From the NCBI RefSeq assembly GCF_048569485.1, contig NC_134359.1:29544940-29608939 (forward strand): a stretch of 64,000 nucleotides of DNA. Direction: 5' to 3'. A program made the translations under genes and the position numbers. How positions within the stretch are numbered: position 1 is the stretch's first letter; every line of letters starts with the position of its first letter. Below are positions 1 through 11,226 of this stretch, piece by piece. This stretch comes from Anomaloglossus baeobatrachus (Eukaryota > Chordata > Amphibia > Anura > Aromobatidae). A model generated the notes under the pieces. It was not told where the DNA came from. It was given only the letters and a program-made list of their open reading frames with translations, and did not search any database.

Positions 1-299
1 CTCAATCTTATTTTAATTTAACTCATTTTCTTTTTTTATGTTCATCATTTTTGGGCGAGTTTTGGGATTTCTAAATGTTTTCGGCCAATTTCGTCAATTG
101 GGACTTTTTGAAAAGTTGCAAAATGTTTGCACACATTTTACCCAGTGATTTTACGTACATCAGGAATTTTGGCAACTTAATGTGATTTTTTTTTTTTTTT
201 TTTAGCTAAAAATATGCAAAAAAAAAAGCTAAATACTAAAATAAACTAAAGACCTTTTTGGGGTTTTTTTTGCATAAAATTCCTGGATCACTTGCAGTA
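1..299. other. AT-rich noncoding DNA
   Basis: This stretch is dominated by A and T homopolymer tracts, with a T run near 187-203 and A runs near 220. I see no gene, no recognisable transposon end and no RNA gene. Confidence 0.5.
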
Positions 300-660
300 T
301 TTTAAAGATTGTGGAGCAAATAACGTCAACGAACACTGCGAGAGATAAAGAGAAAAGCGATAACATAGACTTCAAAAATGGCACGAATTAAAACTAGCAA
401 AAAAGGTCAACGAGCACCACAAGAAAAAAAAAGAAAAGTGACTCTAAAAATCAAAAGATGAATCGAAGAGATAAAATAGACTTTAAAAATGGCACAAATT
501 AAAACTAGCAAAAAAAAAGTCAATGAATACCACGAAAGAAAAATAAAAGTAAAGTGACTTAAAAAAAAAAAAGCAAATGATTAATCAAACCGATAAAATA
601 GACAAAAAAAATTTCTCTAATTAAAAAAAAATTTTGTGCAAATTATAAAAAGGACACAAA
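300..660. repeat. Diverged A-rich tandem repeat, about 113-120 bp period
   Basis: A segment starting with GATAACATAGACTT near 359 recurs as GATAAAATAGACTT near 471 and again, more decayed, as GATAAAATAGAC near 591. Shared internal words include AAAATGGCAC and AATTAAAACTAGC. About three degenerate copies are visible. No coding content. Confidence 0.55.
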
Positions 661-689
661 CACCGTGAACTAAACAAAAAAAAAATGCA

Positions 690-990
690 CACAGCAGGAT
701 AAAGCAGTGGTGACCTGCTCAGGACTAAAAACTAATGCACTAACAGGGTGCAACCAGAGCACCAATAGATGGAGGCATCACAGGTGCAAGAGGAGCAAAT
801 CACTCACACAACTCCATAACATGGAGGGGGTGATCGCTGGTCGGTAAAATTGCACACTAGTGGCTTGCATAGGGCTCCGTTCACTTACAGGTGTGTAGTA
901 TCCTTGTCAGCAGCCTATTACACGCCCATACTATTCGATCAGGTGGGCTGCCCGATACTAGTGTGCACCATATAGGGACGGGGCTCTATG
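690..990. repeat. Dispersed repeat, diverged relative of the 32.1-32.6 kb foldback
   Basis: Words such as AAATTGCACACTAGTGGC, GCATAGGGC and CTATTACACGCCC recur in the same order at 32235-32350. The two loci are diverged copies of one family. The copy at 32129-32630 shows terminal inverted repeats, so this one is probably a truncated member. Confidence 0.6.
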
Positions 991-1386
991 GCCCCGATTC
1001 ATCAAACATCAGAAAACCAGCAGAAAACACTTTGCATTGCAAAATCATTTTGTGACTTTTCAAAGTTGTGCTACAATTTAGCAAGTTTTGGCATCTTTAC
1101 ATTAGTTTCAGGTGGCTCCGCCAAAATGGGAAGAGCTGGGGAAGAATGGGGGTGGGAAGGGGTTTGACTATTCCCGCTCATCAACTTGATGAAATGTGAT
1201 GGCATTTCTTGCTCTACAAATGTAATTCTAGTCAAGGCTGGAGCTATAGTTTTGGTGAGGTTCACGGAGGCGCACACCACCAATAAAATATTCCAAATTC
1301 ATTTAGTGTCATGCAGCCCCTAATGAATTTGGGGCATCTAATTCCTGCATGTCCCTCATTTAAACTGACATACAAAATGCCAGTCT
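991..1386. other. Noncoding, unclassified
   Basis: No coding exon, RNA gene or clear element end was recognised between the dispersed repeat and the foldback element that starts at 1387. Confidence 0.4.
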
Positions 1387-2360
1387 TAAAGGGGTTGTCC
1401 ACTAATCCGTATGTTTCCCCCTTGTTAAAATAATAAAACTTATACTCACCTCCGGTGCCTGCGCTGTCTCTCCCGGGATTGTGTAAAGGGGGTGTTACAT
1501 GCAGCGATATCGCTAGCGAGCATACCCGCCCCCGTCGATTGTGTGTTACGGGCAAATCGCTGCCCGTGGCACACAATATCGTTCAGAGCCATCACACTAC
1601 TTACCTGCCTAGCGACGTCACTGTGGCCGGCAAACTGCCTCCTTTCTAAGGGGGCGGTTCGTGCGACGTCACAGTGGCGTCACTAAGCGGCCGCCCAATA
1701 GAAGCGGAGGGTCGGAGATGAGCGGCCGTAACATCCCGCCCACCTCCTTCCTTCCTCATTGCTGGCGGCCGCAGGTAAGTTGTAGGTCGTCGTTCCCGAG
1801 GTGTCACACGTAGCGATGTGTGCTGCCGCAGGAACGACAAGCAACCTGCGTCCCCTACAATCGACGATTTGATGAAAATGAACAAAGTGTCAACAATGGA
1901 CGATTTGGTGAGTATTTCCTATCATTAATGGTCGTTCATGTGTGTCACACGCAACGACGTCGATAACGATGCCGGATGTGCGTCACGGAATCCGTGACCC
2001 CGGCGATATATCGTTAGATACGTCGCTGTGTGTGACGGGGCCTTTACTGTGAGATGTCACGCGATCCCTGTGGCCAATCAGTGTCTGCTTCACTCTCTCC
2101 GCCTTTTGACAAATTGCTTACATCCGGAGGAAGTGAGCGCTGCTGCTCTCCCTCTTCCACTAGATGATGCGTCTGCAGGTAGCAGCCACTGATTGGCCAC
2201 AGGGATCGCATGACGTCTCACAGTTGTGTGATCCCGGGAGAGACAGTGTTGAAACAGCGCAGACACCGGAGGTGAGTAGAAGTGTTATTATTTTTAAAAA
2301 AGGGGAACACATACAGATTGAAAAGTAGTGGATTGTCTGAGAAGTGGAAAGCCCCTTTAA
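1387..2360. mobile_element. Foldback (long-TIR) non-autonomous DNA element
   Basis: The left end TAAAGGGGTTGTCCACTAAT and the reverse complement of the right end, TTAAAGGGGCTTTCCACTT, match. The match continues inward through CACCTCCGGTG, CTGCGCTGT and CTCTCCCGGGAT. The inner part is also palindromic: TGTGGCCAATCAGTG near 2070 against CACTGATTGGCCACA near 2187. No transposase is encoded. A second MITE (1484-2046) lies inside the left arm. Confidence 0.75.
1484..2046. mobile_element. MITE nested inside the foldback element; family shared with 37359-37907
   Basis: The ends are TAAAGGGGGTGTTACATGC on the left and GTGTGTGACGGGGCCTTTA on the right, which form imperfect terminal inverted repeats. 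The same GC-rich interior (GGGCGGCCG, GAAAGGAGG, GGCAGCACACATCGCTACG on one strand) occurs in the opposite orientation at 37359-37907. Insertion interrupts the left arm of the outer foldback, so it is younger than that element. The duplication is TA or TWA, which I cannot fix. Confidence 0.75.
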
Positions 2361-3004
2361 TGAAACGGGCCAACGTGTCTGTCTGTGGCCGCCCAGTGGT
2401 TACTATGTGAATTGCAGCTTGTTGATAAATGCTTGTTCCATGGTTTGTACCAAGGGAAATTGGAGTTCTCTATTGGCATCAGAGCCGGGACTTATCTGCT
2501 ACTTCTTAAAAGTATATATTGATTTTAATAAATTTTCAATAAGTATGCTATATTTATTTATTCTTCAGTTGCTCCTATTGCACATATTGTTTTGTCGCTC
2601 CCTGGAGCCAATCTCGATTAAGACGGCTCGTGACCCTTATTAACGCTATATGTCTTGTGAATCTTGTATTGATTACTTCCTAAAAGTGTGAGCAGTTTTG
2701 GAAATGTATATCATCAATAGGGAAACAACCAAACAATGTTCGGTGCAAGGTCTTTCGAGCTCTGACTTTTCCCTTGAAGGGGTTTTCTCAATGAATAAAT
2801 TTACCGCCTATGCACAGTAGAGGGCATCTGTTCTTCCCAAGCGAGGAGACCATTCCTGCACCTTATTGGCATTGTCTGAACTCTCCCAATTGGCTTTAAA
2901 CCTTTTCCTTCCATGGTCTCTCCCCTGACAGCAATGGACCGGTCGGTGGTACCATCATTCATCCTCCCCAGTCTGTCCTCTGCACTCCCCTTTTTGGTAT
3001 TTTT
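2361..3004. other. Noncoding, no recognised element
   Basis: Ordinary noncoding sequence. A 99-residue open frame at 2344-2643 begins inside the foldback's end and matches no family I know, so I do not call it. Confidence 0.4.
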
Positions 3005-3225
3005 TTACATATATAGTTATAGCAGTTGAAATTTTGAGATAAACTATAAAATTCTCTCTGCCTACAGTCACCACTAGAGGGAGATCCCTGTAAGCCGTTT
3101 TACCACTGAATATAACATATTACTGTATGCACTGAGCTCCTGAGCTCCCCCTGGTGGTGGCTGCAGGTAGTTAGAATTTTGACCATTTACAGAACTTAGA
3201 GCTCTGTAGTTGAAGTTATGAATAT
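3005..3225. repeat. Short inverted-repeat element (MITE-like)
   Basis: AATTCTCTCTGCCTACAG with CACCACTAGAGGGAG on the left is mirrored by CTCCCCCTGGTGGTG and CTGCAGGTAGTTAGAATT on the right. Weaker pairing extends outwards. No target duplication could be fixed. Confidence 0.55.
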
Positions 3226-4086
3226 GGGGAAAAAAATTAATCTGTACAGAATATTAGACCTAACGAGGGCATCATAGATAAAAAAAAATGAGTTGACATG
3301 AAGTAATAACCTGCTAATATAATAGTCTATTTCATACATCAGCAATCTGAGACACTTCTAAACCTCGCTACTACCATCCGTCTGCCAATCATTAAAACCG
3401 CAACCTCTAGTCTACATGCGAATTGACGCGGCCGGTTCCTGATCCAGACCAGGGGTCTTCCTAGTGACGGCTCCATACAGTCACATAGCTAATACATGTC
3501 TAATTGACGGTGTTTTGTTGTGACATTGTAACTAATGAATATTAGTTTCCATAGAGATGAGTAGAATGTTCTAGATATATCACACGGATAATCCATCTAA
3601 AGCCATTGGAAGCCATTTAAAGGGATTTTATGAAGATCATATTAAGATTTCTGCCCATCCTCAAAATCTTTGTGTTTCAGAAGAGTAAATGGGGTCACAT
3701 AGAATGGAGGGGGTCGTCAAAACAATACGTTTTTAAAGGTTCTGAGCAGAATAAAAAAAAAGCAAAGTAGTGTTAAAAATTACTTATTTTCTTGTTTTTA
3801 TTCCATTCAGAAACTCTTTAAGAAAAGATATTTGATGAGACAGACAACCCCTTTAAATACAAAAAGACTAACGTGTATGGGGCTCCCGACTTTCCTCCAC
3901 CGATGATGTCTGAGGACAGGTTGAAGCCAAATCATTTTCGTCCCAGGGGAGAGAATCTGCTCCCAACGTTTTCTTACAAAGACTGTACTTTGTTCTCCTC
4001 ATTGAGAACACATGCATGATCAGCCAAACTGAGCATGCATGTGTATAAGTGGAGGAAAAGGAGAAATAACGGTCTGAGATACAGTA
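3226..4086. other. Noncoding, no recognised element
   Basis: No gene or RNA seen. The end (AGACAACCCCTTTAA, 3842-3857) looks like a degraded end of the AAGGGGTTGT type of foldback seen at 1387. Confidence 0.35.
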
Positions 4087-4088
4087 TA

Positions 4089-5017
4089 CAGTACAGACCA
4101 AAAGTTTGGACACACCTCATTCAAAGAGATTTCTTTATTTTCAGGACTCTGAAAATTGTAGATTCACATTGAAGGTATCAAAACTATGAATTAAAACATG
4201 TGGAATGAAATACTTAAAAAAGTGTGAAACTGAAAATATGTCTTATATTCTAGGTTCTTCAAAGTATCCCCCTTTTGCTTTTATTACTACTTTGCACACT
4301 CTTGGCATTCTCTTGATGAGCTTCTAGAGGTAGTCACCAGAAATGGTCTTCCAACAGTCTTGAAGGAGTTCCCAGAGATGCTTAGCACTTGTTGGCCCTT
4401 TTGCCTTCACTCTGCGGTCCAGCTCACCCCAAACCATCTCGATTGGGTTCAGGTCTGGTGACTGTGGAGGCCAGGTCATCTGGCGTAGCACCCCATCACT
4501 CTCCTTCTTAGTCAAATAGCCCTTACACAGCCTGGAGGTGTGTTTGGGGTCATTGTCTTGTTGAAAAATAAATGATGGTCCAACTAAACGCAAACCGGAT
4601 GGAATAGCACGCCGCTGCAAGATGCTGTGGTAGCCATGCTGGCTCAGTATGCCTTCAATTTTGAATAAATCCCCAACAGTGTCACCAGCAAAGCACCCCC
4701 ACACCATCACACCTCCTCCTCCATGCTTCACGGTGGGAACCAGCCATGTAGAGTCCATCCGTTCACCTTTTCTACAAAGACACGGTGGTTGGATCCAAAG
4801 ATCTCAAATTTGGACTCTTCAGACCAAAGCACAGATTTCCACTGGTCTAATGTCCATTCCTTGTGTTCTTTAGCCCAAACAAGTCTCTTCTGCTTGTTGC
4901 CTGTCCTTAGCAGTGGTTTCCTAGCAGCTATTGTACCATGAAGGCTGCTGCACAAAGTCTCCTCTTAACAGTTGTTCTAGAAATGAGAAGGTGTGTCCAA
5001 ATGTTTGGTCTGTACTG
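4089..5017 (-). mobile_element. Tc1-like DNA transposon, internally deleted copy
   Basis: The left end CAGTACAGACCAAAAGTTTG and right end AAATGTTTGGTCTGTACTG are inverted repeats flanked by TA at 4087-4088 and 5018-5019, the signature of Tc1/mariner insertion. The left end keeps its long subterminal repeat. The right side has lost the 5' half of the transposase and most of that end, leaving a few tens of bases of right terminus. This is one of the abundant Tc1 families of fish and amphibians. About 930 bp remain of an expected ~1.6 kb. Confidence 0.92.
4324..4976 (-). pseudogene. Tc1-like transposase, C-terminal catalytic half, broken
   Basis: Tc1-family transposases cut and paste their own element with a DDE catalytic core. 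Here the N-terminal helix-turn-helix region is missing through deletion. The remaining catalytic part lies in two overlapping minus-strand frames. The upstream frame (4728-4955) contains LVWAKEHKEW and VLWSEESKFEIFG; the family normally reads SDES here, so the first catalytic aspartate is glutamate. The downstream frame (4324-4758) carries GGGGVMVWGCF, the second aspartate in [10 protein letters not shown], and the glutamate in [16 protein letters not shown], the spacing expected for DD34E. A small deletion near 4770-4780 separates the frames, and the AAFMV-type reading near 4940 suggests another slip. It cannot make active enzyme but could still be recognised as a substrate through its ends. 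Confidence 0.88.
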
Positions 5018-5019
5018 TA

Positions 5020-5440
5020 TATAATTTTCCAACACTTATTGCAAACATTTTTTTTTCAATAATTTCTGATAATTAACCTACTGCTGTACCACCGATCCTG
5101 AAGAGCAGCCGTGCATCACCCACAGGGTAAAATAAGACAGAAGTTTTCAGGATCGGTGAAGAACTTAAACTTGTCTATCTAGGAATATCAATATGCAGGA
5201 AAAATAAACATTAAAATGTCCCCTATACTAGCTGATAGTAATTCAATTTGTAAAATGGACACTAAGTATCACAAGTGCATCAGGCCTGATGTGGTCTCGG
5301 GGTGATCTGGGATCAGAAGGTCACAGATCTGCTTTAGTGCCCGCTCATCGTTTACCCTGAGTTGGAGCGTATTTAACTCTATCTGGTACTGAAGGAGCTA
5401 AGGTGCATTTCTATCCTGCAGTGATCTAACAGGTAGTTGT
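5020..5440. other. Noncoding, small inverted repeat only
   Basis: CCGATCCTGAAGAG near 5092 is mirrored by TTTTCAGGATCGG near 5145, a short hairpin of about 65 bp. Nothing else is recognised. Confidence 0.35.
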
Positions 5441-5830
5441 AACCTCAGCAGCAGCCACTCCATTCTGCTATAAATATTCGCTCCCCACTCCTCCCTATGC
5501 AATCTATAGTTCATTCTATACTGACCACTTTGAAGGAGCCAGTCTCTGGAGAAGCTGAGGTGTTGCTACTGTTGCAGCTAAGAAGTTTCTTGCTGGAGAA
5601 GCTGTGGAGTGTTTTTTGTTGTGTTTTTCCCCACCTGTTTGTCTTACCCTCCTCAGATTGTCTTATTACAGTGTTGAGACTAGCATCTTGCTGGCCTTCA
5701 CTAGTCAGGGTGAGTTCAGGGCCAGAAAAGAGCTAGGTACAAGACGGCAAATGGAGGAGGACCCGTCTAGTGATGTTAGGGAGTGCAGACATCAGCCTTA
5801 GGTCGTCAGGAGTCCTCTCTTACCTGGCAT
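5441..5830. mobile_element. Possible LTR fragment (fossil)
   Basis: A TATA-like CTATAAATA near 5469 is followed by a GC-mixed, LTR-like stretch resembling terminal repeats of amphibian LTR retrotransposons in texture. No matching second copy, primer-binding site or coding remnant is visible here, so family and ends are uncertain. Confidence 0.25.
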
Positions 5831-7684
5831 GACACCTGTAGTCACATCGTAATACTAAGCTTCAGAATTCTTTGAGAACGGCATTTTCTACCCAAATTTT
5901 TGCACACTGAATTATGTTATCACAATGTAAAAAGCAAGGTTAAAGTGCTGGAAGCCTGCCAGCTACTGCTGACAATATCAGAATATCAGACACACAGAGC
6001 TCACATCCAGCCTATATTACTGTGAGAGACACACAGAGCTCACATCCAGCCTATATTACTGTGAGAGACACACAGAGCTCACATCCAGCCTATATTACTG
6101 GGAGAGATACACAGAGCTCACATCCAGCCTATATTACTGCGAGAGACACACAGACCTAACATCCAGCCTATATTACTGCGAGAGACACATAAACCTCACA
6201 TCCAGCCTATATTACTGTGAGAGACACACAGAGCTCACATCCAGCCTATATTACTGCGAGAGACACACAGACCTAACATCCAGCCTATATTACTGTGAGA
6301 GACACACAGAGCTCACATCCAGCCTATATTACTGTGAGAGACACACAGAGCTCACATCCAGCCTATATTACTGGGAGAGACACACAGACCTCACATCCAG
6401 CCTATATTACTGTGAGAGACACACAGAGCTCACATCCAGCCTATATTACTGGGAGAGATACACAGACCTAACATCCAGCCTATATTACTGCGAGAGACAC
6501 ATAAACCTCACATCCAGCCTATATTACTGTGAGAGACACACAGAGCTCACATCCAGCCTATATTACTGCGAGAGACACACAGACCTAACATCCAGCCTAT
6601 ATTACTGCGAGAGACACATAAACCTCACATCCAGCCTCTATTATTGGGAGAGACACACACAGACCTCACATCCAGCCTATATTACTGAAGAGACACACAC
6701 AGACCTCACATCCAGCCTATATTACTGGGAGAGACACACAGAGCCTACATCCAGCCTCTATTATTGGGAGGACACACAGACCTCACATCCAGCCTATATT
6801 ACTGGGAGAGACACACAGAGCTCACATCCAGCCTATATTACTGCGAGAAACACACAGACCTAACATCCAGCCTATATTACTGCGAGAGACACATAAACCT
6901 CACATCCAGCCTCTATTATTGGGAGAGACACACACAGACCTCACATCCAGCCTATATTACTGAAGAGACACACACAGACCTCACATCCAGCCTATATTAC
7001 TGGGAGAGACACACAGAGCCTACATCCAGCCTCTATTATTGGGAGGACACACAGACCTCACATCCAGCCTATATTACTGGGAGAGACACACAGAGCCTAC
7101 ATCCAGCCTATATTACTGGGAGACACACAGAGCTCACATCCAGCCTATATTATTGGGAGAGACACACTGAGCTCACATCCAGCCTATATTACTGGGAGAG
7201 ACACACAGAGCCTACATCCAGCCTATATTACTGGGAGACACACAGAGCTCACATCCAGCCTATATTATTGGGAGAGACACACTGAGCTCACATCCAGCCT
7301 ATATTACTGGGAGAGACACACAGACCTCACATCCAGCCTATATTACTGGGAGACACACAGAGCTCACAACCAGCCTATATTACTGGGAGACACACAGACC
7401 TCCCATCCAGCCTATATTACTGGGAGAGACACACAGAGCCTAAATCCAGTCTACAGTGTGTCCACCACCATTAATTTGATAACGGCGGCAGCTATAGGCA
7501 TAGAAGTGGTGTCTAGGTATAGTAAAGTAGCCATGCGCTACACAATGAAACCACCTATAGCGCCACCTGGTGAAAAACAACGGAGTTAGCATTTTTATTT
7601 CGAAAACGGAACGAGAAAAAAAGTGAATAAAAAAATTGTAGGGCATCATCAATTCAATGTGAATCGACACCTTGCATACAGAAA

Positions 7685-7800
7685 TGCTATTATTATTATT
7701 ATTATTTATTATTATAGCGCCATTTATTCCATGGCGCTTTACAAGTGAAAGAGGGTATACGTACAACAATCATTAACAGTACAAGACAGACTGCTATGAT
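7685..7800 (-). mobile_element. LINE/SINE 3'-tail fragment nested in the mariner-type element
   Basis: Read on the minus strand this ends in GTAAAGCGCCATGG, AATAAATGGCGCTATA and an (ATT)n tail. That resembles the 3' end shared by L2-type LINEs and the tRNA-derived SINE family seen at 40345-40600. It interrupts the transposon between AGAAATGCT and the transposase tail, and was then co-duplicated (10631-10746). The 5' limit is approximate. Confidence 0.55.
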
Positions 7801-7851
7801 ATGAAACCCATGACCCCCCAAAACATTGAATGCTGGTCTCGCATATGGTGC

Positions 7852-8280
7852 TCATTTAACATTGATGCTCAAAGTGGCCCCCGTCAGCTGCAATGCACAT
7901 CTGGCCTCTGCACAGCATACTGTATCTTGCTGCACGTTGTGCAATATGGTAGGTGACACGTTTGCACAAGCATCTGTGATACGTCGTCGTAGGTCCTGCA
8001 ATGTTGGTGGAGCGGTCGCATACACCTGCTGTTTGCTGTGACCTCCCAAAAAGAAGTCCAATGGGGTCAGGTCAGGTGAGTGTGGAGGCCACTCCACACA
8101 GCCACCATACCCAATGACTTGTAGGAAGGTCTCCATGAGATATCGCTTCACGTCCGCAGCCTTGTGTGTTTTACATGTTCTAATCATAGCATTTCTGTAT
8201 GCAAGGTGTGGATTTGTATTGAATTGATGATGCCCTATAACTTTGTTTGAGATAAAAATGCCCTCTCCGTTGTTTTCCAC
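7852..8280 (-). pseudogene. Mariner-type transposase C-terminal remnant, copy 1
   Basis: A 142-residue minus-strand open frame. Its middle reads VEWPPHSPDLTPLDFFLGG, the C-terminal catalytic block of IS630/Tc1/mariner transposases (usually WPxxSPDLTPLDFFLWG), in which the last D is the third catalytic residue. Downstream QQVYATAPPTLQDLRRRI and ITDACANVSPTILHNVQQ fit this family. The usual HFEH-type ending is present in another frame (DNA near 7850-7895), so the natural C-terminus has been shifted. The N-terminal DNA-binding domain and the first two aspartates are missing: the frame begins in terminal-repeat sequence and runs directly into the C-terminal region, meaning a large internal deletion. 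Non-functional; copy 2 has the identical translation. Confidence 0.8.
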
Positions 8281-9035
8281 CAGGTGGCGCTATAGGTGGT
8301 TTCATTGCGTAGCGCATGGCTACTTTACTATACCTAGACACCACTTCTATGCCTATAGCTGCCGCTGCTCTCAAGTTGATGGCAGTGGACAGGATATGGG
8401 TGGACATACTGTATATTACTGGGAGAGAGGCACAGACCTCACATCCAGCCTATATTACTGGGAGACACACAGAGCTCACATCCAGCCTATATTACTGGGA
8501 GAGACACACACAGCTCACATCCAGCCTATATTACTGTGAGAGACACACAGAGCTCACATCCAGCCTATATTACTGCGAGAGACACACAGACCTAACATCC
8601 AGCCTATATTACTGCGAGAGACACATAAACCTCACATCCAGCCTCTATTATTGGGAGAGACACACACAGACCTCACATCCAGCCTATATTACTGAAGAGA
8701 CACACACAGACCTCACATCCAGCCTATATTACTGGGAGAGACACACAGAGCCTACATCCAGCCTCTATTATTGGGAGGACACACAGACCTCACATCCAGC
8801 CTATATTACTGGGAGAGACACACAGAGCTCACATCCAGCCTATATTACTGGGAGAGACACACAGAGCCTACATCCAGCCTATATTACTGGGAGACACACA
8901 GAGCTCACATCCAGCCTATATTATTGGGAGAGACACACTGAGCTCACATCCAGCCTATATTACTGGGGGAGACACACAGACCTCCCATCCAGCCTATATT
9001 ACTGGGAGAGACACACAGAGCCTAAATCCAGTCTA

Positions 9036-9078
9036 CAGTGTGTCCACCACCATTAATTTGATAACGGCGGCAGCTATA
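9036..9078. mobile_element. Mariner-type left terminus fused to satellite, copy 1
   Basis: About 43 bp of the transposon's left end, CAGTGTGTCCACCACC through GGCGGCAGCTATA, run straight into satellite TTACTGTGAGAG. The junction falls in the shared word CTATA. That suggests recombination between transposon and satellite at microhomology. Confidence 0.85.
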
Positions 9079-10630
9079 TTACTGTGAGAGACACACAGAG
9101 CTCACATCCAGCCTATATTACTGCGAGAGACACACAGACCTAACATCCAGCCTATATTACTGCGAGAGACACATAAACCTCACATCCAGCCTCTATTATT
9201 GGGAGAGACACACACAGACCTCACATCCAGCCTATATTACTGGGAGAGACACACAGAGCCTACATCCAGCCTCTATTATTGGGAGGACACACAGACCTCA
9301 CATCCAGCCTATATTACTGGGAGAGACACACAGACCTCACATCCAGCCTATATTACTGTGAGAGACACACAGAGCTCACATCCAGCCTATATTACTGGGA
9401 GAGATACACAGACCTAACATCCAGCCTATATTACTGCGAGAGACACATAAACCTCACATCCAGCCTATATTACTGTGAGAGACACACAGAGCTCACATCC
9501 AGCCTATATTACTGCGAGAGACACACAGACCTAACATCCAGCCTATATTACTGCGAGAGACACATAAACCTCACATCCAGCCTCTATTATTGGGAGAGAC
9601 ACACACAGACCTCACATCCAGCCTATATTACTGAAGAGACACACACAGACCTCACATCCAGCCTATATTACTGGGAGAGACACACAGAGCCTACATCCAG
9701 CCTCTATTATTGGGAGGACACACAGACCTCACATCCAGCCTATATTACTGGGAGAGACACACAGAGCTCACATCCAGCCTATATTACTGCGAGAAACACA
9801 CAGACCTAACATCCAGCCTATATTACTGCGAGAGACACATAAACCTCACATCCAGCCTCTATTATTGGGAGAGACACACACAGACCTCACATCCAGCCTA
9901 TATTACTGAAGAGACACACACAGACCTCACATCCAGCCTATATTACTGGGAGAGACACACAGAGCCTACATCCAGCCTCTATTATTGGGAGGACACACAG
10001 ACCTCACATCCAGCCTATATTACTGGGAGAGACACACAGAGCCTACATCCAGCCTATATTACTGGGAGACACACAGAGCTCACATCCAGCCTATATTATT
10101 GGGAGAGACACACTGAGCTCACATCCAGCCTATATTACTGGGAGAGACACACAGAGCCTACATCCAGCCTATATTACTGGGAGACACACAGAGCTCACAT
10201 CCAGCCTATATTATTGGGAGAGACACACTGAGCTCACATCCAGCCTATATTACTGGGAGAGACACACAGACCTCACATCCAGCCTATATTACTGGGAGAC
10301 ACACAGAGCTCACAACCAGCCTATATTACTGGGAGACACACAGACCTCCCATCCAGCCTATATTACTGGGAGAGACACACAGAGCCTAAATCCAGTCTAC
10401 AGTGTGTCCACCACCATTAATTTGATAACGGCGGCAGCTATAGGCATAGAAGTGGTGTCTAGGTATAGTAAAGTAGCCATGCGCTACACAATGAAACCAC
10501 CTATAGCGCCACCTGGTGAAAAACAACGGAGTTAGCATTTTTATTTCGAAAACGGAACGAGAAAAAAAGTGAATAAAAAAATTGTAGGGCATCATCAATT
10601 CAATGTGAATCGACACCTTGCATACAGAAA

Positions 10631-10746
10631 TGCTATTATTATTATTATTATTTATTATTATAGCGCCATTTATTCCATGGCGCTTTACAAGTGAAAGAGG
10701 GTATACGTACAACAATCATTAACAGTACAAGACAGACTGCTATGAT
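10631..10746 (-). mobile_element. LINE/SINE 3'-tail fragment, copy 2
   Basis: Co-duplicated copy of the fragment at 7685-7800, with the same (ATT)n tract and GGCGCTTTACAAGTG word. Confidence 0.55.
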
Positions 10747-10797
10747 ATGAAACCCATGACCCCCCAAAACATTGAATGCTGGTCTCGCATATGGTGC

Positions 10798-11226
10798 TCA
10801 TTTAACATTGATGCTCAAAGTGGCCCCCGTCAGCTGCAATGCACATCTGGCCTCTGCACAGCATACTGTATCTTGCTGCACGTTGTGCAATATGGTAGGT
10901 GACACGTTTGCACAAGCATCTGTGATACGTCGTCGTAGGTCCTGCAATGTTGGTGGAGCGGTCGCATACACCTGCTGTTTGCTGTGACCTCCCAAAAAGA
11001 AGTCCAATGGGGTCAGGTCAGGTGAGTGTGGAGGCCACTCCACACAGCCACCATACCCAATGACTTGTAGGAAGGTCTCCATGAGATATCGCTTCACGTC
11101 CGCAGCCTTGTGTGTTTTACATGTTCTAATCATAGCATTTCTGTATGCAAGGTGTGGATTTGTATTGAATTGATGATGCCCTATAACTTTGTTTGAGATA
11201 AAAATGCCCTCTCCGTTGTTTTCCAC
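10798..11226 (-). pseudogene. Mariner-type transposase C-terminal remnant, copy 2
   Basis: Identical in translation to the remnant at 7852-8280, with SPDLTPLDFFLGG preserved and the N-terminal region absent. It carries no independent information beyond showing that the duplication is recent. Confidence 0.8.

Larger units (their letters stand above)
7454..8411 (-). mobile_element. Mariner-type (IS630/Tc1/mariner) transposon in the satellite, copy 1
   Basis: Inverted ends CAGTGTGTCCACCACC (left) and GGGTGGACATACTG (right) are flanked by TA at 7452-7453 and 8412-8413. The repeat arms run over 100 bp inward: GTCTAGGTATAGTAAAG and CACCTATAGCGCCACCTGG against their complements at 8283-8345. Joining the flanks across one TA recreates an ordinary satellite unit (CCAGTC-TA-TATTACTGGG), so the pre-insertion site is known. 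The body holds a minus-strand transposase remnant and a LINE-tail fragment. Confidence 0.9.

Noticed and set aside
1646-1885. Minus-strand frame sharing a peptide with 37321-37710, as a conserved protein
   Set aside because: The shared peptide is explained by two copies of one MITE family in opposite orientations.
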